Shown here piece by piece: positions 34,601 through 42,473 of a DNA stretch of 64,000 bases (positions within the stretch are counted from its first letter, which is position 1; every line of letters starts with the position of its first letter). Under the pieces are notes generated by a model. It searched no databases and was not told where the DNA came from. It was given only the letters and a program-made list of their open reading frames with translations. The translations under genes were made by a program, and so were the position numbers. This stretch comes from Streptomyces cylindrosporus (GTDB taxonomy: Bacteria > Actinomycetota > Actinomycetes > Streptomycetales > Streptomycetaceae), in NCBI RefSeq assembly GCF_022698165.1, contig NZ_JALDAY010000006.1, positions 1-64,000 on the forward strand, in the 5' to 3' direction.

Positions 34601-35091
34601 ACCCCTACCGGCTCGCGCCCGGCGTGCGCTGCGACTGGACGCGCTTCCTCCACCTCGCCGAGCACGCCCTTCCGCTGGGCCCGACCGGCCTGACCGACCT
34701 GGAAAAGGCACTCTCCCTGGTGCGCGGCCGGCCCTTCGGGGGCAAACCACTGCCCTGGGCCGAACCCCTCCAACAGGAAATGATCACCCGGATCATCGAC
34801 GTCGCCCACACCGTGGCCACCCACCGCACACCGGAAGGCCCCCACCACGACCTCAACGCCGCCCGCCACGCCGTCACCACCGGCCTCGACATCGACGAAA
34901 CGGCAGAACTCCTCTACCGGGACTGGCTGCGGATCGAACACGCGGCCGGCAACCGACACGGGCTGCACACCGCCATCGCCCGCATCCAGCACGTCAACCA
35001 GGCACTCGACTGCTCCCTGGAAGCGGAGACCGAACAGCTCATCAACAGCCTCCTCAACACCCCGGGCACGGCGGTGCGCAAGACCTTATAG
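31657..35091 (+). CDS. large LysM and BTAD domain membrane protein
   Basis: 1144 residues. Hydrophobic helices lie at about 20-45, 64-90 and 110-130. Two LysM modules follow at about 170-232 (TTYTVRETRPAQSLWGIAEQ) and 257-316 (HVVTVHPGDYLSKIAKEELG). Next is a Ser/Pro-rich linker to about 440 and a further helix at about 445-465. A large cytoplasmic part ends in a DNA-binding winged helix (IRVLGPVEVDG) and a bacterial transcriptional activator domain (about 890-1140). The architecture links a wall-binding exterior to a SARP/BTAD-like interior and is known among Streptomyces hypothetical proteins. It may sense the envelope or the pilus. The last codons and the 45 bp after the stop form one copy of an 80-bp repeat. 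Confidence 0.75.
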   Translation: MRTTPSPTATAGRTLARVVTAGFSLLVLVVAVAGLPLLLAWATPVIWAATHDDALHLLDRQDTGSVFLLLLVAVGWIGWAQFTFCAVGELIAQVRGRTWHAPRGMGAAQRAAALLIGSILVLLPTSSALASDAQAAPATSAAHVPGQAQARQATETRQAPTAAASTRASGTTTYTVRETRPAQSLWGIAEQELGDGERWREIAELNEGRTMADGTVFRANSFLQPGWQLQMPEGAASAAGVRTQLDARAPAADEKGEHVVTVHPGDYLSKIAKEELGDGDEWPELFEASKGRPQPHGLPKITDPDMIFAGQQVTVPGARPDQSPQERGQGEESGGKETAPPATQNPGGEQTPGDGTGDAPRQTTTPAPASSPPSSPSHRPAEQPGQGQSSSSTGASATPEPSASASPSAASPSASAPQSSGSAASSPAARASQTPASAPSDGPLNLRIVLGAGALLAAAITGALALRRTLQRRRRKPGETIAIASETSPAEAQLAAAAEPDGAARLDVALRTLAHHVAQQEDAVLPPLRAARIASRALQVLPEDPAQDPVAPFTPGPGGWWVLPADATLLDDEAAREVPAPYPGLVTIGHTEAGDLLLPNLAALPALLLDGNPVHITEVCTSLALELGMSPWAADVEVVTVGFGEDLPQLLPTARIAHLRQPAHALRDLSERLLEAHQMPESQHQPYLLLCAAALDEDTAWQLADLIDKARAVPVTLIAPAGTAAAHFPQAQILNASVSDPQPLDAAATDIRLQRLEHAAYQQITTALKVSGQPAHPAEGPWQHVPDEPDIRHEPAPGEAVVPAPGTGTTASPASGADGVGEVFPALLAATTDPSALRLPPATTPPPAAEDEPEPGTDAPSAPATEGTPDQDAQAEQAPEKRPVPQADGGATHDLHAPEIRVLGPVEVDGVAHTGHGPRMAQLAALLYFRPGRSADVLCSAMDPVHPWSPSTLNARMQGLRSCLGSDSCGSLYVPRRKTGEDPYRLAPGVRCDWTRFLHLAEHALPLGPTGLTDLEKALSLVRGRPFGGKPLPWAEPLQQEMITRIIDVAHTVATHRTPEGPHHDLNAARHAVTTGLDIDETAELLYRDWLRIEHAAGNRHGLHTAIARIQHVNQALDCSLEAETEQLINSLLNTPGTAVRKTL

Positions 35092-35140
35092 CCGCCCGGC
35101 GCGCCGACGCGCAGACCGCCGGCTACCGGCCGGCGGCCAT
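35061..35140 (+). repeat. 80-bp direct repeat, left copy, at the 3' end of the LysM-BTAD gene
   Basis: Aligns without gaps to 43481-43560 with 8 mismatches (90% identity). The copy spans the last ten codons, the stop (TAG, 35089-35091) and a hairpin CCGCCGG-CTACCGG-CCGGCGG (35116-35136) that may end transcription of the pilus operon. Similarity begins and ends sharply. Confidence 0.75.
35116..35136 (+). terminator. hairpin downstream of the LysM-BTAD gene
   Basis: A perfect 7-bp G/C stem with a 7-nt loop, 24 bp after the stop. No T-run follows, as is usual for Streptomyces terminators. The same hairpin with one loop change is at 43536-43556. Confidence 0.4.
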
Positions 35141-35224
35141 GGCGCGGCCGCGGACGCAAGGAGTTCATCGATGGCGGCCGCGCTGGAGGCAGGAGGACGC
35201 TCACGCCACTCGGCCAGAATGCCG

Positions 35225-35390
35225 CGGACGGTCCACGCCACAGCCCCGACGGAGTCGTCCCGGACCTGTGCCTGTTCGAGCGGACGGGCCCAGGTTCCGT
35301 TCGCCTCCCAGCGGGCGAACCACTTGTAGCCCGTCCACCACGGCCCATAGCGTGTCGGCAGTTCACGCAGCAACGGAGTACCTGTCCGCT
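35225..35390 (-). pseudogene. IS5-like transposase remnant
   Basis: The leftward frame reads TGTPLLRELPTRYGPW, then TGYKWFARWEANGTWARPLE and finally AVAWTV. This is the N-terminal pattern of IS5-family transposases. After WTV the similarity ends. No catalytic DDE region remains. Confidence 0.55.
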
Positions 35391-35519
35391 AACACCCCGT
35401 TGCTCACCCACTGATGATCACGCCACGGCCGCCTACGACCATCAACACCTGGCAGCAGGGGCGCAAGGCGTACCCACGCCACATCAGTCAGGTCACCACG
35501 ACCCGCCGCAAGATCATTA

Positions 35520-36887
35520 TCAGAGGTCTTCGTGCGTGCTGAGGAAGACCGACTTGAACAGGTCCGCCGCGTCTACGAGGGGCTCGGTGGGCACCCGGAG
35601 CTCACCACCGGTCAGCGCGTCGTTGCCGTCCTCGGTAAGTTCCCACGAGACCTCCACCGAACTGGCATGAGGATCCTTTGCAATGATAATGTAGTCGTCT
35701 TGGTCGCTCGTCCAAAGTACGTTCGGACGGAACGACTCCGGAGTGAGTACAACTACGGCGTCCTCGCCGCGGGTACTCCAGGTCACGGGATAGCCCCGCG
35801 GGAGGGGTCGGATAGTGGAGTGGTCGAGGCTCGGCAGGAACGGCTCGTGCGGCCCCAGCACTGGTTCGACGGCCTTCTCGAAGTCTGCGTCGTCCAGGTC
35901 GAGGTAATCCAGCACCTCACAGTTATGGAACGTCAGAATCAGGTGCGGCTTGGACACGAAACGATCGCGACTGACCACCTGGACGCCAGCACCCGGCAGC
36001 CCGACGCCTAGGAGGTGCTCCCGACCCTTGGCGATGTGCTCGGCCTTCTTGCTCTGCCATGCGGCGAGCACCTGCTCCCGGTCCTCCGTCGACAGTGGCT
36101 TCGGGTTGCCGAAGACGCTCGACGGCAATACGAACGGCGTCGAGACGAGAGTGTCTTCAGCCGGTGTCGGCTGCTTGCGGAACTGCTCTTCTTCGTAGCG
36201 GCGCAGGCTCTCCAAAACCTCGTCCACGCGGTCGACCCTGCAAATCGGGCCAAGCAATTGCACCTCAAGGTCAATCGGTGGCCTCCCGCCTCGGCGGACC
36301 CGCTCGACGAGGGCGAGGACCTCTCCTGAGCGTGCGGGCCGCGTGTTGCTGGTGCCTCGAACGTAGATCGCGCCGTCCTCGAGGCTGTCGCGGCGGTCGT
36401 CACCCTGAAAGCTCTTGTGACACGGGAAGATCGTCTGGCCATCCTCCGGCGGTTGGGCGATGACGAACAGGACCTCGTGGTCGGAGTCGATGCCGATCCT
36501 GCCGAACTCGAAGGCCGGGAACTGGGGCCCGAGGTAGGGGCGGAGCCGGTCCTCGAGCTCGTGCGCCTCGGTTCCGCGCAGTACTCCGGGAGCACTGTTC
36601 TTCTGTGCGCCGATGACCAGGACCGCGTAGCCGTGGAAGTGTCGGGCCGCCTCCCCCGGACGCCGGTTCGCTGCGCCCAGGAGGAACTTTGCGATCTTGG
36701 CCGCCGTCGCCTTGCTGTTCATGTCGAGTGGGCTCTTGACCTCGAGGTAGGTCGTCTCGGCCTCGTCGCCGACAGCGACTACGTGTCCCAAAACGCCCCG
36801 TAGGGCGCGCTCACCGAGCGGAATGACGTTGGTGTCGAGAGCGGAGGTCCCGGCGTCCGAGTCGTCTTCAGGCAAGAGATCCGGCAT
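35520..36887 (-). CDS. AlbA_2 / Schlafen-like domain protein
   Basis: 455 soluble residues from the ATG at 36887. Residues 45-190 match the AlbA_2 (divergent AAA-4/Schlafen-like) domain: TTYLEVKSPLDMNSKATAAK, IAKFLLGAANRRPGEAARHF, HGYAVLVIGAQKNSAPGV, and IYVRGTSNTRPARSGEV. A helical linker and a beta-rich C-terminal region (about 290-450) of unknown type follow. AlbA_2 proteins bind nucleic acid or nucleotides and are found in regulatory and phage-defence genes. It stands alone in the cargo block with no promoter partner visible. Codon use is less G/C-biased than in the pilus genes, hinting at separate acquisition. Confidence 0.65.
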   Translation of the reverse strand: MPDLLPEDDSDAGTSALDTNVIPLGERALRGVLGHVVAVGDEAETTYLEVKSPLDMNSKATAAKIAKFLLGAANRRPGEAARHFHGYAVLVIGAQKNSAPGVLRGTEAHELEDRLRPYLGPQFPAFEFGRIGIDSDHEVLFVIAQPPEDGQTIFPCHKSFQGDDRRDSLEDGAIYVRGTSNTRPARSGEVLALVERVRRGGRPPIDLEVQLLGPICRVDRVDEVLESLRRYEEEQFRKQPTPAEDTLVSTPFVLPSSVFGNPKPLSTEDREQVLAAWQSKKAEHIAKGREHLLGVGLPGAGVQVVSRDRFVSKPHLILTFHNCEVLDYLDLDDADFEKAVEPVLGPHEPFLPSLDHSTIRPLPRGYPVTWSTRGEDAVVVLTPESFRPNVLWTSDQDDYIIIAKDPHASSVEVSWELTEDGNDALTGGELRVPTEPLVDAADLFKSVFLSTHEDL

Positions 36888-36905
36888 GGGACGATTCTCC
36901 CATTC

Positions 36906-37149
36906 ATGACCGCCGGGCGGGATCAGATATCCGCCTCCGAGAAGCCTGGGCCGCGGTCACGGCGCAACATAGCCGACGATCGCCGGTTACCCCAACCATC
37001 CCGGAATGGCAGCAGCAAGACGGAATGGCTCACCGAGACGGACGTCACCACCGCCTACCACCTCCGCTACACGGCGGCCGCCGAACGAGACGAGCGGCTG
37101 ATCGATGTAGGGGCAGACCTCGTCGACACCCTGGCCGATCGAGCGGGTC
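36906..37149 (+). pseudogene. possible gene fragment cut by a transposase relic
   Basis: The rightward frame contains WLTETDVTTAYHLRYTAAAE and then RDERLIDVGADLVDTLADRAG, a stretch that looks like genuine coding sequence. It then runs into the transposase remnant in opposite sense. No start or family can be assigned. Confidence 0.2.
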
Positions 37150-37687
37150 CTGCCGGCAGGGGAGACGGTCGGTCTGGAGGCGGATCAGCGTGCCTTCGAG
37201 GACAGGGAGTTCGCCGGTGCGGCCGATCCAGGCGGAGCGGGTCGTGAGCCGAGCGTGGATGCGGTTGAAGGACATCGCCTGGGCGGTGCCGTACCGGTCG
37301 GTGACCTGCACCGTTTCCGCGTCCGGCTCGCCCCAGGTGTCCGGCTTGGCGAAGCGGAGTTCCTTGCCGTACTTCGGCGGCCGCCCGCCCTGGGGATAGG
37401 CCAGGGCGTACTCGTTAAGCGAAGGCACCGGCCGTCGCATGACGCGGTCCGGCGGCGCCGATGTGGCCGCAGTTCAGCGCGTCGTAGAGCGCGCCTTGCC
37501 CGCGGCGGTGCTCGGCCAGCAGTGTCAGGTCGACCGGCGAGGTGACCGGCCCGTTCTCGCAGAGCATCGCTCCGCACAGCTCGAACAGGATGTCACCGCG
37601 CCGGGTCAGACACTCGTGGAAGTCCTCCCGGAAGTGTGACGTGAAGTCGAACGCGTCCCAGCGGGCATCGTGGTCCAGCACACTCAC
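37150..37687 (-). pseudogene. DDE transposase remnant with internal deletion
   Basis: The N-terminal part (from GTG at 37687) reads FREDFHECLTRRGDILFELC and then LLAEHRRGQGALYDALNCG. After 37440 another frame carries the later region RPPKYGKELRFAKPDTWG, VTDRYGTAQAMSF and LEGTLIRLQTDRLP. The middle and C-terminal catalytic parts are missing. The type resembles the IS701-like transposases common in Streptomyces; the family is moderately certain. Confidence 0.5.
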
Positions 37688-37983
37688 CTCTGCGCCCTTC
37701 GTATGACTCTGATTCCGTGGCGGAACGCAGGATCATGCGAGGGTCATCCGCCTGTCCGGCGAATTCCCAGGTGAGTGACGGTGTACGACGCCTCGTTCGA
37801 GTCCAGAGGACATAACAAGCTTAGGCCCATGTGGCGTTGTACGGGTTCCAGGTGCCTTGGGCTGTCCTGCCCAGCGCGGACCCGCATGACCCACACCCGG
37901 CCGCTGCCGTTCCCCGAAGCCCGGCGCCCAAGCCCAAAAGCTTGGCAGACTTTACGAAGGCACAATGCAGGTTGGGGGATCGG
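37688..37983. other. intergenic sequence before the conflict-system cluster
   Basis: No convincing gene is seen in this 296-bp stretch. It probably holds the promoter of the trypco2 gene, but no clear -35/-10 pair stands out. Confidence 0.4.
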
Positions 37984-38298
37984 ATGGCGAAGATCGGTCT
38001 TGCTGCGGCGATCGAGGAACTGCGGCAGGAGCTCTATCAGGCGCAGGACCTGGGGGCGGATCAGCAATTCGCGTTCGTCGTCGAGGAGGCCGAACTGGAG
38101 CTGCAGTTGGAGTTGCGCAAGACCGGTAAGGGGGACGGCAAGGTCAGTTTCGGTGTGGCGACCGTCGGTGCGGGTGGTGAGCGCTCGACCGTCCGCACCC
38201 ACCGGCTGACGCTGAAACTGTCGGTGCGGGACCGGGCCCGCGGCGGCTCCAGTCCCGAGATTAGCGATCCCGAGACCGGGCCCTGGGATGACAAATGA
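37984..38298 (+). CDS. trypco2 family protein
   Basis: 104 residues from the ATG at 37984, with GGGGG seven bases upstream. It reads IGLAAAIEELRQELYQAQDL, then FAFVVEEAELELQLELRKTG and later HRLTLKLSVRD. This is the trypsin-co-occurring domain 2 pattern: an amphipathic helix, a strand pair, and a C-terminal strand. The domain is an adaptor found next to proteases, MoxR ATPases and vWA proteins in NTP-dependent conflict systems. It overlaps the AAA gene by ATGA, so the three genes form one unit. The acidic Gly/Pro tail is probably disordered. Confidence 0.78.
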   Translation: MAKIGLAAAIEELRQELYQAQDLGADQQFAFVVEEAELELQLELRKTGKGDGKVSFGVATVGAGGERSTVRTHRLTLKLSVRDRARGGSSPEISDPETGPWDDK

Positions 38299-38924
38299 TG
38301 GCCCCGCACAGACTGGCGCTGATTCGCAGCGGAACCACGCGGCGGGGCTCCGAACCCGGCATCGGCCAGTACGTCCGGCTCGGCCCCCTGGGCAACGCGC
38401 TGCTGGCCGGTCCACGGCCCAGGGTCCTACTCATCGACGAATTGGACAAGGGGGACGTCGATCTGCCCAACGACCTGCTCACCGTGTTCGAGGAGGGAGA
38501 GTTCGAGATTCCGGAACTCAGCCGCCTCCCCGAAGAACACTCCACGGTCCACGTCCGCACCGACGACCCGAACGTGTCGGCCCCGGTAGTCCGCGGCCGC
38601 GTCCGCTGCCATGAGTTCCCCGTCGTGATCATCACCAGCAACGGTGAACGCGAGTTCCCGCCCGCCTTCCTCCGACGGTGTGTCCGTCTCGACCTGCCCG
38701 AGCCCGATGAGGAGCGCCTGCGGGACATCGTCGCCGCGCACCTAGGCCACGAGGCACTCCACGCCATCGATGAGCTGCTGGAGGAGTTCCTCAGCCGCCG
38801 CGCGCCTGGAGAACTCGCGACCGATCAGCTCCTCAACGCGGTCTTCCTACGCAAGAGCGGCATCGATCTGGACGCAGGCCGACTGCTCGACGCCGTTCTG
38901 CACCAACTCGGAGGGGCGGTATGA
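38295..38924 (+). CDS. MoxR-type AAA ATPase lacking its N-terminal P-loop
   Basis: 209 residues. IGQYVRLGPLGNALLAG, Walker B RVLLIDELDKGDVDLPND, FEEGEFEIPELSRL, and the sensor region FPVVIITSNGEREFPPAFLRR match MoxR ATPases that partner vWA proteins. The usual first 130 or so residues, including the Walker A loop, are missing; the protein starts MMAPHRLALIRSG and joins the family only at about residue 24. Either a deletion removed the front of the gene and it is non-functional, or it works as a nucleotide-free scaffold. The stop lies 4 bp before the next start. Confidence 0.7.
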   Translation: MMAPHRLALIRSGTTRRGSEPGIGQYVRLGPLGNALLAGPRPRVLLIDELDKGDVDLPNDLLTVFEEGEFEIPELSRLPEEHSTVHVRTDDPNVSAPVVRGRVRCHEFPVVIITSNGEREFPPAFLRRCVRLDLPEPDEERLRDIVAAHLGHEALHAIDELLEEFLSRRAPGELATDQLLNAVFLRKSGIDLDAGRLLDAVLHQLGGAV

Positions 38925-38928
38925 GGAC

Positions 38929-41634
38929 ATGCTCGGACGTCTGAGAGAGATCCTGGCCAGGAGTGGCGTTGACCTCGCTGAGGAGGAACTCCTCGACATC
39001 CTGTGGCTCGCCAGCAACCTGCCGGGCGACGTCGCTCCATTGGCGCGACGTCCGGCACCGGCCGCACCACGGCAGGCCGCCGAGCGCGGTACGCCCCGGG
39101 CCTCCGGCGCGGACGATCCCGCGCAACCGGGCCTGCACCCGCCGCAGGACCTCGCCCCGCACCGCCTGTTCCCCCTGCACGCGGCCTCGCGGGAGAAGGA
39201 CAGCGGCAGGGCAGAGCACGCTCCACACCGGGCGCATGCCGTACGCGCCCCGGGCCCCCAGATGCTGCCGAGCCCGCATCTCACGCTCGGCAAGGCGTTA
39301 CGGCCGCTGCGGCAGCGGCTCCCCGATCGGCGCCGTCAGGAAATGGACGTGGCACGGACGGTGGACGCCATGGCCGAGACGGGCCTGCCCGAGACCGTAA
39401 CAAGTCCCGCCCGCAGCCGCTGGCTCTCCCTCACGCTGCTGATCGACGACGGCGTGTCCATGGTCCTGTGGCAGCGTCTGGCCTCCGAGATCCGCACGCT
39501 GATGGAACGGGCCGGTGCCTTCCGTGACGTCCGTGTGTTCGGACTCAACACCCGTGGTCCCCAGGCCCCGTTGCTGAGCAACCGACCTTTCCGCCAGCAA
39601 GGCCCATATCTTCCGCCGGCCGCGCTCTGCGACCCCGCCGGCAGCACCCTTGTCCTCGTGGTCAGCGACGGTGTCGGGGACGCCTGGTGGGACGGTCGGA
39701 TGAGCGAAGCGGCGGCCCTGTGGGCGCGACGGCAACCCACCGCGATTCTGCAGGCGCTGCCTGCCCGGCTCTGGGCCAACTCGGGCATCACGACTCGGCC
39801 GTGGCACGTCACCAGTGTCCGCAGAGGTGGCCCCAACACCGCCTGGCACGTCACCGACCCGACACTGCCGGCGGATCTGGTCAGCTTTGACTCCGTCCCC
39901 ATCCCGGTGCTCGAACCCACTCTGGCCTCCGTCGGCGACTGGGCACGGCTGGTCGCCTCACCCAGCGCCACCGCGGCACTGCCGCTGTGGGACATCAGAC
40001 GGTCCTTCGCTCAGCCCCAGCGCCTAGCCGAGCCCCAGCAGAGTCCGGACGCCGAACCCGTCCTGAGCTTCCGCGGTGCGGCCAGTCCGGAGGCGTATCG
40101 GCTCGCCGCCCACCTCGCGGCCGTGGCGCCCGTCACTCCGCCCGTCATGCGCATGGTGCAGGAGGCCCTTGGCCCTCCGACGGACATAGGGCACCTCGTG
40201 GAGGTCTTTCTCGGCGGCCTCATGCACAACGCGGCTGCGGACGCCAGCGACCGCTTGCCCCAGCCGGAGTTCTTCGACTTCTCCGACGACGCACGGCGTA
40301 TCCTGCTCGGCACGCTCCCCGCCCGCGAATTCCTGCGCACCACACGACTGATCGCTGACCGCCTTGCCTCGTCTGTCCGGCACTCACCGAGCTTCACCGC
40401 CTGGGTGACGCACCCGAAAGGGCCCACCGCCGTCGGCGCACCCGAACGGTCCTTCGCCCAAATGGAAGAGCGTCTGCTGAAACGCCTCGGCGTCTCCACG
40501 CACATCGACTCTACGTCCCACGACCAGCCTCTCACGGCCCCGGAACCCCGGGAACGGGCCCAGGCACAGCCACCTTTGGCTCAGCGACAAGGCACTATGC
40601 CTCCCGCCCTGCCCTCCACAGCGGACACGAAGGCCAAGATCCTTCTGGTCGACGACCAGCCTGAGAACCTGCTGGCTCTGGAGGCCACCCTGGCAGCGCT
40701 CGACCAGACACTCGTGCGTGCCTCGTCGGGGGAGGACGCACTCAAGGCGATGAACGAGGACGAATTCGCCCTCGTTCTACTCGCCGTCCAGATGTCGGGA
40801 ATAGACGGCTACGAGACCGCCGCACACATCAAGCGCCGTCACCGGACTCGCGACACCCCGATCATCTTCGTCAGCGCGGCCGAGGCGAGCCCCCATTACA
40901 CCTTCCGAGGATATGCGGCCGGTGCCGTGGACTATCTGTCGCGACCGTACGATCCCTGGGTGCTACGCGCCAAGGCGACCGTCTTCGTCGACCTGCACCG
41001 GACGAACATGCAACTACGCAAACAGGCGGCCTTATTACGCACCGAGGCCGAGACCGATCTACTGGCGCAGTTGTCCATCCTATTGTCCGACGCCGAGACG
41101 CAGGCACTCACCCTGACCACAAAACTCCAGGCACAGGCATCGCGCGCGACAGTGAAGACCACGGCCCTCCGCCTCGGACTCGCGATCAGCGGCATGCGCC
41201 AGTTGCTGCAGGACGCATTGGAACTCCCAAAAGAGCCTGCCGCCCCACCCACCCCAGCTTCCTCACACTCACTACGACATCGAGACAGACGAATACTCTC
41301 CCTCGACGCCGACCTCGGCGGACTATCTCTCCACGACCTGGTTGCCGCCGACGTCAACCTACTCACCCGCACGGATGGAGGGGTGGTCGAGGACGAACGC
41401 CTCAACACCGTGCTGCGCGGCCTCACCCCGGCTGAGCGGGCGGTCGTCGTCGCATACGCCGAAGGCGAGGGCACCACCTGGACCGAGGCCGCTACATGCG
41501 TTGGCGCCACGGACCCGGAGGCCTTCGGAGAACGCGTACGACGCAAGGCCAAACGGCTCGCCGCGGAACAGAAGCGACGCCTCGCGCAGCGGTCGTTCGC
41601 ACCTCGCCCAGAACCGAGCGACGCTGATCCGTAG
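38929..41634 (+). CDS. vWA-like (SAV_2336-type) protein fused to a pseudo-receiver and a sigma-4-like HTH
   Basis: 901 residues from the ATG at 38929. Region 1 (about 1-540) begins MLGRLREILARSGVDLAEEE, has a basic linker, and carries a vWA-like core: LSLTLLIDDGVSMVLWQRLA at 167-186, GAFRDVRVFGLNT, and LVLVVSDGVG at 241-250. It matches SAV_2336-type partners of MoxR ATPases. Region 2 (570-690) is a receiver domain: ILLVDDQPENLLAL with Asp575/576, then LLAVQMSGIDG where the phospho-acceptor Asp is Ala619 (GCC at 40783-40785). Ser649 is kept, while the conserved Lys is Arg672. A helical linker follows to about 780. Region 3 (about 790-880) reads SLDADLGGLSLHDLVAAD, then LTPAERAVVVAYAEGEGTTW and a final HTH, resembling sigma-70 region 4. 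Phosphorylation-independent signalling to transcription is inferred. Confidence 0.72.
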   Translation: MLGRLREILARSGVDLAEEELLDILWLASNLPGDVAPLARRPAPAAPRQAAERGTPRASGADDPAQPGLHPPQDLAPHRLFPLHAASREKDSGRAEHAPHRAHAVRAPGPQMLPSPHLTLGKALRPLRQRLPDRRRQEMDVARTVDAMAETGLPETVTSPARSRWLSLTLLIDDGVSMVLWQRLASEIRTLMERAGAFRDVRVFGLNTRGPQAPLLSNRPFRQQGPYLPPAALCDPAGSTLVLVVSDGVGDAWWDGRMSEAAALWARRQPTAILQALPARLWANSGITTRPWHVTSVRRGGPNTAWHVTDPTLPADLVSFDSVPIPVLEPTLASVGDWARLVASPSATAALPLWDIRRSFAQPQRLAEPQQSPDAEPVLSFRGAASPEAYRLAAHLAAVAPVTPPVMRMVQEALGPPTDIGHLVEVFLGGLMHNAAADASDRLPQPEFFDFSDDARRILLGTLPAREFLRTTRLIADRLASSVRHSPSFTAWVTHPKGPTAVGAPERSFAQMEERLLKRLGVSTHIDSTSHDQPLTAPEPRERAQAQPPLAQRQGTMPPALPSTADTKAKILLVDDQPENLLALEATLAALDQTLVRASSGEDALKAMNEDEFALVLLAVQMSGIDGYETAAHIKRRHRTRDTPIIFVSAAEASPHYTFRGYAAGAVDYLSRPYDPWVLRAKATVFVDLHRTNMQLRKQAALLRTEAETDLLAQLSILLSDAETQALTLTTKLQAQASRATVKTTALRLGLAISGMRQLLQDALELPKEPAAPPTPASSHSLRHRDRRILSLDADLGGLSLHDLVAADVNLLTRTDGGVVEDERLNTVLRGLTPAERAVVVAYAEGEGTTWTEAATCVGATDPEAFGERVRRKAKRLAAEQKRRLAQRSFAPRPEPSDADP

Positions 41635-42103
41635 CGGACCGAAGCGGTATATCGACGGGCGAGTGCCCCACTTACGCCGAGTGGTGAGCGCGCGATGTGA
41701 AAAGAGAGACCTGGCTCTTCGCAGTGTCGCGCCGGGCACGGACGGCCGATTGTCAAACCCTGCCGGTAGCGTCATGGGTGTCAGGACGTCGTGCGCTACC
41801 AAGGAGCCCTGGACATGTGGACTTTGCTTGCTGGCGGCCCGCGCCTTCATCCGCTCGAACCGCGACGCCGACCGCGACCCAAAGGCGCTCCCCCAGCCGT
41901 TCGAGGACTGGGAGGCCGGGACCATGCGCGCCCACGGCTGGGCCCGCGCCCAGGAACCCGAGGCCCCTTCAGTCCATCCGCCCCGCCCGGCCTCACACCG
42001 CGCGGACGAGGCTGAACGTGACGTGGGAGAAAGATCTGTGACAGAGCTCCGATTTGGGACCACTGATGAATCAGTCGGCGGCGGTGCGAGGGCATAGGGC
42101 ATC
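41635..42103. other. 469-bp stretch without a supported gene
   Basis: An open frame runs through here, but its codon bias is weak, its N-terminal part is the shadow of the preceding gene, and no domain is seen. It may contain a degenerate small gene (CGLCLLAARAFIRSNR) and the promoter of the gene at 42104. Confidence 0.4.
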
Positions 42104-42463
42104 ATGACCTTCATGCCGATGGAGACCGACGACTTGTTCGACAACGATGCGGCGGCCTGCGTTCCGGTCGCCGATGAGGCGACCGGTGAGATTCGGCTGC
42201 TGTCCGAGCGGTGCTCGACCTGCATCTTCCGACCGGGCAACCCGTTCCGGACCACGATGCCGGAACGGATCCGCAGCATGATTGCTGATGCTGTGGCGGA
42301 CGAAGGTCATGTGACGTGTCACTCGACGCTGCCGGGCTCGGCGCCCGCAGGTGTCGATCCGGCGATCTGCCGAGGGTTTGCGGATACGTATGGTGACCGA
42401 TCGTTGGCCCTGCGGTTCGGGGGCGCCCTGGGCCTCATCCGAGAGGTTCCGCCTCCCTCGTGA
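42104..42463 (+). CDS. small cysteine-containing phage/plasmid-type hypothetical protein
   Basis: 119 residues from the ATG at 42104 (ATG at 42116 is an alternative). The core CSTCIFRPGNPFRTTMPERI and the later GHVTCHSTLPGS are conserved features of short proteins seen in actinobacteriophages and Streptomyces plasmids; Cys and His may bind a metal. The function is unknown. It is followed 10 bp later by the end of the IstB relic in opposite orientation. Confidence 0.5.
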   Translation: MTFMPMETDDLFDNDAAACVPVADEATGEIRLLSERCSTCIFRPGNPFRTTMPERIRSMIADAVADEGHVTCHSTLPGSAPAGVDPAICRGFADTYGDRSLALRFGGALGLIREVPPPS

Positions 42464-42473
42464 GGGCGGTCGG

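Noticed and set aside
35116..35136. Hairpin considered as a possible tRNA arm or integron attC-like site
   Set aside because: No cloverleaf or conserved tRNA boxes surround it and no integron R' / R'' sites are seen; a terminator or att-associated hairpin is simpler.
41342..42097. 251-codon rightward frame running past the vWA-receiver gene
   Set aside because: Its first part overlaps the real gene in another frame and the remainder lacks codon bias and known domains.
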